Source: an uncultured Anaeromusa sp. | Lineage (GTDB): Bacteria; Bacillota; Negativicutes; Anaeromusales; Anaeromusaceae | Reading direction: 5' to 3' | Assembly: GCF_963668665.1 (NCBI RefSeq) | Contig: NZ_OY764901.1 | Coordinates: forward strand, 1 to 64,000 | Length of the DNA: 64,000 bases | In this document: piece after piece, positions 17,978 through 27,123 of the stretch | Layout: each line of letters starts with the position of its first letter | Position numbering within the stretch: the first letter of the stretch is position 1 | The notes under the pieces: model-generated | Database searches by the model: none | The model's input: only the letters and a program-made list of their open reading frames with translations | Told to the model about the DNA's origin: nothing | Position numbers and translations under genes: made by a program

Positions 17978-18553
17978 CTATTCGCCGTCTTCGGATTCTT
18001 CATGAGGACCGTGGTGTCCATGAGGACCGTCATGAGGTCTCCTGTGATGACCGTGTCCGCCCATGCAATGACCATGGTGATGCATATGGCGTTCCATGAA
18101 TTCTCCTTCGTCTCCCATGGTTTCCTTGAGGCTCGAAATCACTCGTTCCAGATAGCTTTTTAGATGACTTTGCTCTTCTTCGGTAAGGCAGTTGAAGATT
18201 TCATCGGCTTTCTTCTCGTACTCATGAAGGCTTTCTTCAGAAACAGCCTCTTCTTTCCCTTTTTCCGTCAGTTGTACAATCATCGAACGCCGGTCTTCCT
18301 CGGAAGGCTTACGCACAACCAGTCCATTTTGCTCTAGCTTAGCTAGCAATTCCCCGATAGATTGCGGCCGAGTTCCCAATAAGAAGGACAGCTTCTTTTG
18401 GCTCATTTCCGGTTCCATCTGCAAAAGCGACAAGATTCTTCCTTGTCCTCGAAATGGGCTGTGCATAGCAGGCCCTTTCCGGTGGTGATGACGATGCATC
18501 ATCAAATGGCTAAGAACAATAAAGTGCTCTGTAAGTGTTTCTGGTTTCTTCAT
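17978..18553 (-). CDS. MarR-family regulator with His-rich C-terminal tail
   Basis: About 191 residues. The winged-helix core (about 40-140) reads ILSLLQMEPEMSQKKLSFLLGTRPQSIGELLAKLEQNGLVVRKPSEEDRRS in outline, with the DxRS-type wing. The last 45 residues are packed with His and Gly (MHHHGHCMGGHGHH and PHGHHGPHE), a likely metal-binding tail. The N-terminus also has HHHRKG. The start chosen is the second ATG, seven bases from GGGG. Two identical AAGGTACCTT palindromes lie over its promoter, so it should repress itself and the small gene downstream. A metal-responsive role is inferred. Confidence 0.85.
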   Translation of the reverse strand: MKKPETLTEHFIVLSHLMMHRHHHRKGPAMHSPFRGQGRILSLLQMEPEMSQKKLSFLLGTRPQSIGELLAKLEQNGLVVRKPSEEDRRSMIVQLTEKGKEEAVSEESLHEYEKKADEIFNCLTEEEQSHLKSYLERVISSLKETMGDEGEFMERHMHHHGHCMGGHGHHRRPHDGPHGHHGPHEESEDGE

Positions 18554-18576
18554 TTTCATTTCCCCTTTGAATTATT

Positions 18577-18627
18577 TTACGAAGGTACCTTTGTTTTTAT
18601 AATAGCAAGGTACCTTCGTATTGTCAA
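18577..18627 (-). promoter_or_regulatory. MarR promoter with two operators
   Basis: A near-perfect sigma-A promoter reads leftward: TTGACA (18622-18627), a 17-base spacer, TATTAT (18599-18604). The palindrome AAGGTACCTT lies inside the spacer, and a second copy follows the -10 box. Binding at either site would block RNA polymerase, so autorepression is likely. Confidence 0.75.
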
Positions 18628-18672
18628 CAACTCTTTTAAAACGTCCATAATACCCCTTTGCAAAAAGGAAAC

Positions 18673-18719
18673 AAAAGAGCCAGTATATACGAAATTCCCT
18701 TCGTATATACTGGCTCTTT
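18673..18719 (-). terminator. Terminator after the BCCT gene
   Basis: AAAGAGCCAGTATATACGAA pairs with TTCGTATATACTGGCTCTTT, a perfect 20-bp stem with a 6-base loop. It lies 19 bases past the BCCT stop and belongs to the same hairpin family as 14211, 17129 and 33301. Confidence 0.85.
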
Positions 18720-18737
18720 ACTAGCTAAGAGGAAAGC

Positions 18738-20309
18738 CTAGTTCCATTTAATGAGTTTACTTTTTGCAACGGGGATATTGCGACGTTCAATATCCGCTTT
18801 CAAGGTTTTGTAGAACGTCCACAATAATAAAGCAATGACAAACAGCATGGGGATTGCAAATACAGTAGTAACCGACTGAATTGTTTTCAAAACATTTAAC
18901 CCGGGTACCATGTGCTCTAAAAACAAGATACTTACCGGCAACAGCAAGACCAAGCACGCCCAAAAAACTTTATACCAGCTTGCTGGTTCTTCTTCGCTTT
19001 TCAGGTTTTTCGAGGTAAGCATCGAAACAACAGTCGAAGCAGCAGTAGCGCCGCACGCTAGCGTAATAAACACAACCGCCATGTACACGGTAATTGCCAA
19101 TCCAGAAAAAGGCAGTGTTTTCAAGACCGCTAACACCGCAGCATTATTCCCGCTTTCCGCTACAAGTTGCGATAAATTAAGAGCACCGCTTAATTCAAGA
19201 CTGATACCATAGTTGCCTAGTACGGCAAAGGCCAGCCAACACGCCAAGGAAGTCCAGATGCAGCGAACAATCGCAATTTCGCGGAAGGTCCGTCCATAAG
19301 AAACTCGAGCCAGCCAAAGACCATCCGAAATGGTGCAGCCCACGTACCAGGCCCAATAAAAGACCGTCCACTCTTGAATAAAACCAGTTTGCGCAATCGA
19401 GTCCGTATTAAAACTCATATGAACAAATTCGCGAATATTAGTCCCTATCGCCATGACGAAGTTATTCAAAATGAAAGATTTCGGCCCTACGAGAAATACA
19501 AACAAGAAAAATGCAATCGCCAATTTTACATTAAAATCACTAATAATGCCGATTCCCTTGGCAATACTCTTTGAGGTCGATAGAAGAAAAAACAAGAAGA
19601 ACACCAAGATAACGCCAATGCGCAATTCAAAGGTCACCGGCATTCCCAGCAAATGCCCGAGCAGTTCCGCCAAGATGGCGGTTCCCAAGCCTACGGTGCA
19701 CACCAAGCCGCCAATATAGCCGAAAGCCACAACGCCGTCAATACAGGTACGCAATACACGCACCGGCAAGCTTTCACCCTTCAGCACCGATTGACACAAA
19801 TCCGAAAGATTTAAAGAATCGGCTTTTTTGTTCCAAAAAATATAGCCTAAAGCCAACGATGCCGGAAGGTAAATCGCCCAAGCAGAAAAGCCCCAGTGAA
19901 ACATGCCATACGCCGATGCATATTCATATGCCTGAATGGACATAGGTTCCAGACCGAATGGAGGCGTTTTCACATAGTACATCCATTCCACCATACCGAA
20001 AATCAAGATTCCAGCTCCGGCAGCGGAACACATATTCATTGCCGCCCAAGTGAAAAAGGGATAATGCGGCTTCGCTTCAGCCCCGCCCAGCCGAATATCT
20101 CCATACTTGGAAAACATGATAAAAACAGCGAAGACTGCACTCAAAAAGGCAATCAGCAAAAACAACCAGGGTAAGTTCAGCGTCATAATCGAATAAAAGA
20201 TATTAATAACCGCCGCACTGGCGTCTGGGTACAACGCCATCGGAATCACCATGGCAATCAACAATCCTACCGCCAGCAAGGCGATTGGCAAATTAATATT
20301 CTTAAACAT
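18738..20309 (-). CDS. BCCT-family betaine/carnitine/choline-type transporter
   Basis: A 523-residue protein with about 12 membrane helices. The family marks include GDIRLGG near helix 2, NMCSAAGAGILIFGMVEWMYY (BCCT GxGxGI-type region), the helix with MFHWGFSAWAIY, and WTVFYWAWYVGCTISDGLWLARVS, which holds the conserved Trp-rich segment. BCCT carriers take up quaternary ammonium or sulfonium compounds by sodium symport or exchange. It is 24 bases after a PLP-lyase gene, so carrier and enzyme probably form an operon that imports and splits one sulfur or amine compound. The cargo is unknown. Confidence 0.88.
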   Translation of the reverse strand: MFKNINLPIALLAVGLLIAMVIPMALYPDASAAVINIFYSIMTLNLPWLFLLIAFLSAVFAVFIMFSKYGDIRLGGAEAKPHYPFFTWAAMNMCSAAGAGILIFGMVEWMYYVKTPPFGLEPMSIQAYEYASAYGMFHWGFSAWAIYLPASLALGYIFWNKKADSLNLSDLCQSVLKGESLPVRVLRTCIDGVVAFGYIGGLVCTVGLGTAILAELLGHLLGMPVTFELRIGVILVFFLFFLLSTSKSIAKGIGIISDFNVKLAIAFFLFVFLVGPKSFILNNFVMAIGTNIREFVHMSFNTDSIAQTGFIQEWTVFYWAWYVGCTISDGLWLARVSYGRTFREIAIVRCIWTSLACWLAFAVLGNYGISLELSGALNLSQLVAESGNNAAVLAVLKTLPFSGLAITVYMAVVFITLACGATAASTVVSMLTSKNLKSEEEPASWYKVFWACLVLLLPVSILFLEHMVPGLNVLKTIQSVTTVFAIPMLFVIALLLWTFYKTLKADIERRNIPVAKSKLIKWN

Positions 20310-20333
20310 GCTGCGCCCCCTTCTTCCTTACAC

Positions 20334-21563
20334 TTATGCAAACACCGTCAATGCTTGTTTAAAGTCGGCAATTAAATCGTCCGTCGCTTCAGCGCCCGCA
20401 GAAATACGAATCAAGCCTTCTTCCATGCCCATATCTTTCAACTGCTGCGGTGTAAACTCATTGCGGAAAGCCGTAGCCGGATGAGCAATCGTCGTGCGGT
20501 AACCACCCAAGGTGCCTAAGTATTTCACCAACTGCAAACGATGCATAAATTCATTGACTTTCTCGCGGTCATCTTCCACCCGAAAACTTAGCATAGCCCC
20601 ACAGCCTTGCGGCATCAGCCGAGCCGCCAGTTCTCTTTGCGGATGATTCGAAAGCGTCGGATAGTTCACATACCGTACATGAGCGTCCGCATCAAGGGCT
20701 TTAGCAATTTTCTTCGCATTTTCAAACTGCTTCATCACCCGCATTTCCATCGTGCGAATGCTGCGCAGCATTAACCATGCGCTATTGGGGTCCAAGCACC
20801 CGCCCAGCAACAAAAAGTCTCCGTATATTTTTTTAATGACCTTCTGCGAACCAGTAATCGAACCGGCGGTAATATCACTGTGCCCGCCGAAATATTTGGT
20901 CAAACTGTGCAACACGATATCAGCGCCATGTTCAAGAGGCCGAATCGCAAACGGGGTTGTAAAGGTACTATCCACCAACACCATCGCTCCTGCACGATGT
21001 CCGATCGCTGAAATTGCATCAAGATCAATGACCTCAATTAAAGGATTAGCAATGATTTCCGTATATAAAATTGTGGTGTTTTCTTGTATAGCCTTCTCTA
21101 CTTGCTCTGTTTTCGTAAAATCGGCATACGTTATTGCCACTCCCAATTTAGTCAGCACGCGATCAAAAAGCTCTATTGTCTCTCCATAAATGGAGCGACT
21201 GGCCACAATATGATCGCCAGCCTTTACCAACGAGACTAGCGCAGTGGAAATAGCCGCCATTCCGGATGCGCAAACGAGGGACGCCTCGCCTCGCTCCAGA
21301 TAGGATATTGCCTCGGCTACGCCGTCACGGTTGGGATTGGCCGTCCGACAGTAGTAGTACTTCCCGCCGCCGCTGGCAAAATCATAATCGTCCATATCGC
21401 AAATAATATTGGCTGTAGAATGATAAATAGGCGGTGTTTCTGGTCGTTCAACCGGCAGCGTAGTTTCACTGCCCGTGTATAGAATATGTGTTTCCCGGCG
21501 TACTTCTTTGTCTTTCAACAAGATCTCCTCCCTAATCGTCGAGTTGCTTACAGTCTCAAGCAT
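20334..21563 (-). CDS. Cys/Met metabolism PLP lyase (methionine gamma-lyase-like)
   Basis: A 409-residue fold-type-I PLP enzyme of the trans-sulfuration family: YYCRTANPNRDGVAEAISYLERGEA, GMAAISTAL, RSIYGETIELF, DSTFTTPFAIRPLEHGADIVLHSLTKYFGGHSD with PLP lysine K223, and RISAGAEATDDLI near the end. Members include methionine gamma-lyase, cystathionine lyases and O-acylhomoserine sulfhydrylases. Sequence reading alone does not separate these. The ATG chosen follows AGGAATAAGG and removes a 24-residue extension. Its partner is the BCCT carrier just downstream, which suggests catabolism of an imported substrate. Confidence 0.85.
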   Translation of the reverse strand: MLETVSNSTIREEILLKDKEVRRETHILYTGSETTLPVERPETPPIYHSTANIICDMDDYDFASGGGKYYYCRTANPNRDGVAEAISYLERGEASLVCASGMAAISTALVSLVKAGDHIVASRSIYGETIELFDRVLTKLGVAITYADFTKTEQVEKAIQENTTILYTEIIANPLIEVIDLDAISAIGHRAGAMVLVDSTFTTPFAIRPLEHGADIVLHSLTKYFGGHSDITAGSITGSQKVIKKIYGDFLLLGGCLDPNSAWLMLRSIRTMEMRVMKQFENAKKIAKALDADAHVRYVNYPTLSNHPQRELAARLMPQGCGAMLSFRVEDDREKVNEFMHRLQLVKYLGTLGGYRTTIAHPATAFRNEFTPQQLKDMGMEEGLIRISAGAEATDDLIADFKQALTVFA

Positions 21564-21636
21564 AAACCTTATTCCTAGAAAAAAGTCAACGCTAAATTTC
21601 TGACAAAACAGATTACTATGCATCATTAAAACCAAA

Positions 21637-21682
21637 AGAAACCCTGCGGCTTCTGCAAAATAGCAGCAGCCACAAGGTTTCT
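21637..21682 (-). terminator. Terminator after the MerR gene
   Basis: AGAAACC.TG.GGCT pairs with AGCC.CA.GGTTTCT around a loop of about 15 bases. It is about 43 bases past the MerR stop and before the promoter of the lyase gene. Confidence 0.6.
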
Positions 21683-21724
21683 CACTTATTACATAGTCCC
21701 GTCGATAAACAACGCGAGTAGCCC

Positions 21725-22525
21725 TTATTCCAATAACATTTGCACTTCATAGTCAGCATTCATAAATTCTACTAAATTATCTTCAAATTCCAAGGCAATG
21801 GTTGTTGTTGGCCGAGGAAATGAATCAAAAAACTTCTTCAAAATGGTCGTATCCCAAGTCTCTTGCAGCAGTTTGGTTCGAAAGCATAAATACTCGCCTG
21901 CGGGTAATTCCTTGTAATGCGGAGTAAAAAAAGGAGGTCGGCTTTTTATGTAGATGAAGTAATTTTTAGGTTTAAATCGTCGTTCAAACAAAGCCTTCGT
22001 TGCCAACTCATACCCGTACTGACGCCGGTAGGATAAATCATGCAGTTTTTTCTGGCTGCGCGCTTCCGCCAGACGAATCTCCATCTCCGCCAGCTCATCC
22101 TGTTCATAACAAGGCACTTGAATTAAATGCCGCGTCTCCAAATGCATGCGATACAATACTTTAGCCGCATCCATTTTGCTCAAATAGGTAAAATAATCAA
22201 TATACCATTCCACATCCTTAATACGGGCTCGAACGGCTTCCAATTCTCGATTAGCTTGCTGCCACTGCTCTTCAAGGGCTGGCAATAAGCCGTCAACAGT
22301 TCCCTTTTGGAGAATGGAACCAATCTCTCCTAACGACAGACCTAGATATTGCAAATATTTAATGCGATCAATCATATGGAATTGATTGAATTCATAAAAT
22401 CGATAGCCAGTTTGAGCATCAATATGCGTTGGCCCTAAGATGCCTATTTTTTCGTAATGCCTCAAGGTTTGTGTTGTAACACCGAGCAGCTTTGCTGTTT
22501 CACCAATCGTATAATGCTTTTTCAT
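21725..22525 (-). CDS. MerR-family regulator with effector-binding tail
   Basis: About 266 residues. The N-terminal MerR helix-turn-helix reads YTIGETAKLLGVTTQTLRHYEKIGIL and continues GYRFYEFNQFHMIDRIKYLQYLGLSL. A long helix (about 80-130) and a C-terminal domain like the GyrI/BltR effector-binding fold follow, so it may be a drug- or dye-responsive activator. The ATG chosen has GCGAGGAG ahead of it. No target gene with a clear MerR-type 19-bp spacer promoter was identified in the flanks. Confidence 0.8.
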   Translation of the reverse strand: MKKHYTIGETAKLLGVTTQTLRHYEKIGILGPTHIDAQTGYRFYEFNQFHMIDRIKYLQYLGLSLGEIGSILQKGTVDGLLPALEEQWQQANRELEAVRARIKDVEWYIDYFTYLSKMDAAKVLYRMHLETRHLIQVPCYEQDELAEMEIRLAEARSQKKLHDLSYRRQYGYELATKALFERRFKPKNYFIYIKSRPPFFTPHYKELPAGEYLCFRTKLLQETWDTTILKKFFDSFPRPTTTIALEFEDNLVEFMNADYEVQMLLE

Positions 22526-22702
22526 ATGCACGACTCCTCGCAGTAAACCTACACAATTACAGCATCCCATGCTCCACGCCAGCGGCTATTTAGTATTATA
22601 ACATAGATAGACTTCCTCCATTGTCTCTCTCTCGAAACAACCGCGGCCGTGACCAAACTTTATTGTAACAATAAAGTTTGGCAGCCATACGCCCTTCCTA
22701 TT

Positions 22703-23470
22703 CTATATCTTTTTCCCAATATAAAATACATAGCCGTAATACTGTTTATACTTCAAATACAACTCCGCCTCGCGCCTCATAAAGGCAATCATATTCTCAA
22801 CCGTTTTATTGCCTGCATGGATTTTTAAGAATTCCTCTTGTCGCGCTTTTTGCGGAATAAAATAATGCTCTAGCCAACAAGATTCCGGCAGTGCAAAGGC
22901 GGCCACAGGAATATATCCCGTTTTTTGCATAATGGAAATAGCATGGCTTATGGTTCCGATTTCTGGAACCGCGTCCACCCACCACTTTTCAATTTCAGCG
23001 GGACGTTCATCCGTAAACCAGGACTCATAGGATACGGCTAGATAACCATCTTTTTTAAGGAACTTCTTCCAATGATTCAATCCTTTTTCAAAACCGATAT
23101 TCCCAATCGCCCCTTCAGACCAGATAAGATCAAACTCTTCATTCTGAAATGGCAAATTATCCATTGAGCCGACTATGCCTTTGACCCGGTTTTGCAAACC
23201 GAGCTTTCCAGCTGCTGCGTTCAGCTTATCAATAGATCCGGCATACAGATCCAACGCGGTAATCTCCGCCACTGTATGTTGCGCCAACACCATGGTTTGA
23301 AATCCTGTGCCACAACCCAAATCGGCTATTTTTTCTTTGCTGGAAAGAGGGCTGATAAAGCCTAATGCCTTAATGGTTTCCTCCGCGCTCCCCGGGCCTT
23401 GCCGTTCTAATCCTGTAAAAAATTCATTAATGAGGGTAAAGTCAAATTCGTGAATGCTTCCGTCTTCCAT
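22703..23470 (-). CDS. SAM-dependent class I methyltransferase
   Basis: A 255-residue Rossmann methyltransferase with motif I ADLGCGTGFQTMVLA (about 48-62), an acidic end of beta2 (ALDLYAGS), and later motifs FDLIWSEGAI and LAVSYESW. It resembles small-molecule methyltransferases annotated UbiE/YafE-like. Its substrate is unknown. It follows a TetR gene on the same strand with a gap of about 60 bases, so the TetR may control it. Confidence 0.8.
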   Translation of the reverse strand: MEDGSIHEFDFTLINEFFTGLERQGPGSAEETIKALGFISPLSSKEKIADLGCGTGFQTMVLAQHTVAEITALDLYAGSIDKLNAAAGKLGLQNRVKGIVGSMDNLPFQNEEFDLIWSEGAIGNIGFEKGLNHWKKFLKKDGYLAVSYESWFTDERPAEIEKWWVDAVPEIGTISHAISIMQKTGYIPVAAFALPESCWLEHYFIPQKARQEEFLKIHAGNKTVENMIAFMRREAELYLKYKQYYGYVFYIGKKI

Positions 23471-23532
23471 GGTATATGCTCCTTATCCGTTCAATTTTCT
23501 TGGGGTTCATTCGTTGGCTCATACAGCAGTTG

Positions 23533-24159
23533 TCAGCCGCACCTTTCAGGGAAGTTGTTATCTATAAATCGTTCTATGTGCGCTGCTAATAGTTCCGCAG
23601 CTTCTTTTTTATCAGATGTTGCATCAGACATACTTAGTAATAAATAAAATGGCGCATAAAAAGCAAGGGCCAGCTGCTTGGGATCGCTTTTACTCCAGGC
23701 ATTGTGTTCTTCCATCATTTCACGAAATACGTCTTCCATATAGCTGATCGGTCCGCTTAGAAGACATTTTTGATACAGTTCCATTATTTCCGGATTTCTA
23801 TATTGTTCTAGGATTAGCATCTTCCGAAAATTACTGGCAAATTCATCCTCCGTCCAAAAATGAAACTGCGCTTTGATAAAAATTTTGATTTTATCCATAG
23901 CGACCTGGCGATAAGCAGACGGCGATTGCGCAAATGTTTCTTCCGGCACTTCATATGTTTTCGCTCTCTCTGCATCCACTTGATACATACGATCCACAAT
24001 GCTGTTGAATATTTCTCGCTTATTCTTATAATGCTTGTACAAGGCGCCTTTGGTCATACCAAGCGCTCCGGCAATATCGCTAACCGAAGCAGCCTCATAG
24101 CCATCCCGCGCGAACAACCGAAGCGCCGTATGTAAAATATTCACTTTGGTATCGGCCAT
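23533..24159 (-). CDS. TetR/AcrR-family regulator
   Basis: A 208-residue regulator. The N-terminal helix-turn-helix reads ILHTALRLFARDGYEAASVSDIAGALGMTKGALYKHYKNKREIF, a standard TetR signature, with a helical ligand domain after it. Two palindromes with CGTTTAC half-sites overlap its promoter, which points to autorepression. The methyltransferase gene directly downstream is the nearest likely target. Confidence 0.88.
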   Translation of the reverse strand: MADTKVNILHTALRLFARDGYEAASVSDIAGALGMTKGALYKHYKNKREIFNSIVDRMYQVDAERAKTYEVPEETFAQSPSAYRQVAMDKIKIFIKAQFHFWTEDEFASNFRKMLILEQYRNPEIMELYQKCLLSGPISYMEDVFREMMEEHNAWSKSDPKQLALAFYAPFYLLLSMSDATSDKKEAAELLAAHIERFIDNNFPERCG

Positions 24160-24179
24160 TGAAAAGCCCTCCTCGCCCA

Positions 24180-24229
24180 GTAAACGAACGTTTACTTTTA
24201 TTTTAAGTTAACGATCGTTTACTTGTCAA
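24180..24229 (-). promoter_or_regulatory. TetR promoter and two operators
   Basis: The palindrome GTAAACGAACGTTTAC (24180-24195) and the related GTTAACGATCGTTTAC (24207-24222) flank and overlap a leftward promoter with TTGACA at 24224-24229 and a TAAAAT-like -10 after 18 bases. The matching half-sites make them good TetR operator candidates. Confidence 0.7.
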
Positions 24230-24291
24230 TGCCATATTACAATTCATCAAGGAAAGAGAGAGGCAAACGCACTTGCACTAAAACAGAGCGA

Positions 24292-24328
24292 AAAAAAGAG
24301 CAACAGCACCGTCCTGTTGCTCTTTTTG
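24292..24328 (-). terminator. Fumarase terminator
   Basis: AAAAAGAGCAACAG pairs with CTGTTGCTCTTTTT around a short CACCGTC loop, eight bases past the fumC stop, with a T-run on the minus-strand exit side. Confidence 0.85.
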
Positions 24329-24335
24329 ATAGGTT

Positions 24336-25724
24336 CTAGCTATGCGCCGTTATCAATTTAGAAGGGTCCATATGCAAATCGTAATCCGCTTCACTCACAT
24401 AGCCAGTCGCCATAGCCGACTCTTTTAAGGTAATATTTTCGCGAAACGCCTTCTTGGCAATTTCAGCCGCTTTATCATATCCAATCAGCGGAACTAAGCC
24501 AGTAATCAAGATTAAGGATTGATTCAAATTATGGTCAATTTTTTTCAAGTTAGGCTCGATCCCCACTGCACACTTTTCGTTAAATGAATTCATAGCGTCA
24601 CTAAGCAGCCGGACGGATTGTATAAAATTATACGCAATAACCGGCATAAACACATTCAACTGGAAATTCCCCTGACTCGCCGCAAAAGACACCGTCGTAT
24701 CATTGCCAAAAACTTGCGTTACTACCATCGTCAGCGCCTCTGCCTGGGTGGGGTTCACTTTGGAGGGCATTATTGAACTTCCCGGTTCATTGGACGGTAT
24801 CGTAATTTCACCAATGCCGCAGCGCGGTCCGCTGGCCAACCATCGGACATCATTCGCAATCTTCATCAAATCCGCGGCCAAGGCTTTCAATAGGCCATGT
24901 ACGGCCACCATTTCATCTTTACTGGTAAGAGCATGAAATTTATTGGGTGACGTCTCAAAATCCTCTCCCGTAAGCCGACTAATTTCGGCTGCAATGGCAA
25001 CGGCAAAGTCAGGATGAGAATTGATTCCCGTCCCAACCGCAGTCCCGCCCATAGCCAGCTTGCGTAAAAAATCCAGGCCTGTAACAAGCATCGTTTGATT
25101 TCTCTCCAGCATACCCGCCCAGCCGCTGATTTCCTGTCCGAGCGTCAACGGCGTCGCATCCATTAAGTGCGTCCGCCCTATCTTTATGATGCTGTTAAAC
25201 TCTTCCGATTTGCACTGCAACGTATGCAATAATGCCTCTAATGCCGGTAAGAGCTGTTTCCGAATCAGCGTCAATCCTGCCACGTGCAAGGAGGTGGGAA
25301 AAATATCATTAGAGCTTTGCGAACGATTCACATGGTCATTAGGGTGAACTTTTATTTCTTGCCCCTTGTCCGCTAAAATTTGCTCAGCCCGATGGGCCAG
25401 CACCTCATTAATATTCATATTAAACTGGGTACCGCTGCCTGTTTGCCATACGGACAAAGGAAAGTTACCTTCCAGTTTATTCGCTAACAATTCATCGCAT
25501 GCTGCGATAATCGCGTCGGCTCTAACTTCATCCAGCAAGCCTAGGTCCTTATTTACAGCAGCGGCAGCTCGTTTCAGCACGCCAAATACCGCTACCAACT
25601 CCAGTGGAATTTTTTCAGTACCGATACGGAAATTTTCGAAACTCCGCTGTGTCTGAGCCCCCCATAGTTTATCAACAGGCACTTTTATTTCCCCGATCGA
25701 GTCCTTTTCTATGCGGTATTCCAT
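24336..25724 (-). CDS. fumC: Class II fumarate hydratase
   Basis: A 462-residue member of the fumarase/aspartase superfamily. The signature GSSIMPSKVNPTQAEALTMV is present (usual GSSxMPxKxNP). SGTQFNMNINEVLAHRA, NDHVNRSQSSNDIFPT and GRTHLMDATPLTLGQEISGW are also in place, giving all catalytic regions. The PNEVLA-type variation and overall pattern favour fumarase over aspartate ammonia-lyase, but aspartase cannot be wholly excluded. It interconverts fumarate and malate. The start is the ATG after AAAGGAGG. It is followed by a good terminator and preceded by a thioredoxin-fold gene about 54 bases away. Confidence 0.88.
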   Translation of the reverse strand: MEYRIEKDSIGEIKVPVDKLWGAQTQRSFENFRIGTEKIPLELVAVFGVLKRAAAAVNKDLGLLDEVRADAIIAACDELLANKLEGNFPLSVWQTGSGTQFNMNINEVLAHRAEQILADKGQEIKVHPNDHVNRSQSSNDIFPTSLHVAGLTLIRKQLLPALEALLHTLQCKSEEFNSIIKIGRTHLMDATPLTLGQEISGWAGMLERNQTMLVTGLDFLRKLAMGGTAVGTGINSHPDFAVAIAAEISRLTGEDFETSPNKFHALTSKDEMVAVHGLLKALAADLMKIANDVRWLASGPRCGIGEITIPSNEPGSSIMPSKVNPTQAEALTMVVTQVFGNDTTVSFAASQGNFQLNVFMPVIAYNFIQSVRLLSDAMNSFNEKCAVGIEPNLKKIDHNLNQSLILITGLVPLIGYDKAAEIAKKAFRENITLKESAMATGYVSEADYDLHMDPSKLITAHS

Positions 25725-25778
25725 AACAATTCCTCCTTTTTCCATGCAAGTTATTTCAAAATGACCACCTCTTCAAAA

Positions 25779-26048
25779 CTAAGCTTCCATTTCACTAGCC
25801 TCTTCAAACACTTTACGCACAATCTCTTTCGTAGTGCCGCCTTCAAAGGCTTTACGCGTTCCTACAAAGTACGTTGGCACATAATAGTAATCGTATTGCT
25901 TTGCAATTGAAGGTGTTTTTTCTTCATCAATAATTTCTACTTTAATCTCTTGATATTTCGGATTTTCCTGTTTTACCTCATCAATCCAGTTAATTGCTCT
26001 TTTGCAATGAGGACACCAATCTGTTATAAGCACCGTAATATCTTTCAT
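25779..26048 (-). CDS. Glutaredoxin-like thioredoxin-fold protein
   Basis: An 89-residue thioredoxin-fold protein with a redox motif WCPHCKRA near residue 13 and cis-Pro in YVPTYFVG. It is the size of glutaredoxin but with a CPHC active site and no classical GSH-binding TVP/GG pattern beyond FEGGTT. It should reduce disulfides or pass electrons. The ATG follows AAGGAAGGTG. It stands just before fumC on the same strand and near a glutathione peroxidase gene, perhaps with an oxidative-stress role. Confidence 0.8.
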   Translation of the reverse strand: MKDITVLITDWCPHCKRAINWIDEVKQENPKYQEIKVEIIDEEKTPSIAKQYDYYYVPTYFVGTRKAFEGGTTKEIVRKVFEEASEMEA

Positions 26049-26260
26049 AAGCAATCACCTTCCTTGTACTTGCATTCTAAATTGCCAGTATCTATTTTCC
26101 CTATTAGGTCTATCTGGAATTCAACAATACATTTTTCTTACGATTCTTTATTAATAACATTCTCTCGCTTTCTAAAATCTCCTGCTTTGCCCTTCGTTTT
26201 ACGACATACAGCAGCCCAATTCTTACTGACGTTGCTTGAGCAAAATGCTTACGCACATAA

Positions 26261-26293
26261 GAAAAATTCGCCTAGGGCTAATGCCTAGGCGAA
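26261..26293. terminator. Terminator after the glutathione peroxidase gene
   Basis: TTCGCCTAGG.CTA pairs with TGCCTAGGCGAA, preceded by an A run, about 18 bases past the peroxidase stop. A related CGCCTA hairpin recurs at 31014, 50576 and 51283. Confidence 0.75.
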
Positions 26294-26310
26294 CAACGGA
26301 ACTTCTCATA

Positions 26311-26796
26311 TTATTCTTCATTTTTTATTAATTTTTCTATATCCGGCGCAATTTCTCTCGGATTTGTAGTGGGAGCGTAACGATTTATTACCTTACCTTG
26401 ACGGTCAACTAAAAACTTAGTGAAATTCCATTTCACCGCATCTCCGAACCACCCAGGCGCCTGCTCGGTTAAATATTTGAACAAAGGATGAGCGTCGTTA
26501 CCTCTTACCTTGATTTTTTCAAACATCGGAAAACTAACACCGTAATTCAATTGACAAAACGTCTGAATTTCCGCATTGCTGCCTGGTTCTTGCTTCAAAA
26601 ACTGATTACAAGGAAAGCCTAATACGATAAAATCTTCCTGCTTATATAGTTGGTATAGTTCTTCCAGTTCTCTGTACTGCGGAGTAAAACCACACTTACT
26701 AGCAGTGTTGACGATTAATAAAACTTTATTCTTATACTCGGCCATAGACTGCTCATTACCTTCAATGGTTCGAACATGAATATCATAAAGTCCCAT
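26311..26796 (-). CDS. Glutathione/thioredoxin peroxidase family
   Basis: About 161 residues. Motifs of the family are complete: VNTASKCGFTPQYRELEELY with the peroxidatic Cys, LGFPCNQFLKQEPGSNAEIQTFC, and WNFTKFLVDRQGKVINRYAPTT. Gln and Trp of the catalytic set are visible. Non-animal members mostly use thioredoxin rather than glutathione to reduce peroxides. The start used is the ATG eight bases after AAAGGAG; ATGs six and four codons upstream are less well spaced. Confidence 0.9.
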   Translation of the reverse strand: MGLYDIHVRTIEGNEQSMAEYKNKVLLIVNTASKCGFTPQYRELEELYQLYKQEDFIVLGFPCNQFLKQEPGSNAEIQTFCQLNYGVSFPMFEKIKVRGNDAHPLFKYLTEQAPGWFGDAVKWNFTKFLVDRQGKVINRYAPTTNPREIAPDIEKLIKNEE

Positions 26797-27033
26797 CTTC
26801 ATTACTCCTTTCATTCACTGTAAGACTATATTGCCTAAAAAGGCTTCTTATTCTTATCATACATGCATCCTCTTAATAATCATCTATGGCTAGATCCTAT
26901 GCAAAGCTACGTTTATCAGTCTTCCGTATGCTTATATTCAATTTTAATCATATTTTATTTTTTCTAATTTGTCAATCAAAAACAGGTTTAGTTCAAATTC
27001 AGATATTCTCTGTATTGAAATGGTATTTAAAAA

Positions 27034-27093
27034 TTGATTGCAATCTCTTTATAAATATAATTGCATTTTGCAATCAATGCATGTTACAATCAA
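27034..27093 (+). promoter_or_regulatory. Promoter and operator repeats of the MarR-arsM operon
   Basis: A rightward promoter TTGATT (27034-27039), 16 bases, TATAAT (27056-27061) is overlapped by TTGATTGCAA (27034-27043). Its inverse TTGCAATCAA (27068-27077) and a partial third copy TTACAATCAA (27084-27093) follow. Repeats flanking the promoter fit repression by the MarR protein encoded next. Confidence 0.65.
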
Positions 27094-27123
27094 TCAGACA
27101 AGTTTTAAAGAAAGGAGCTTACT

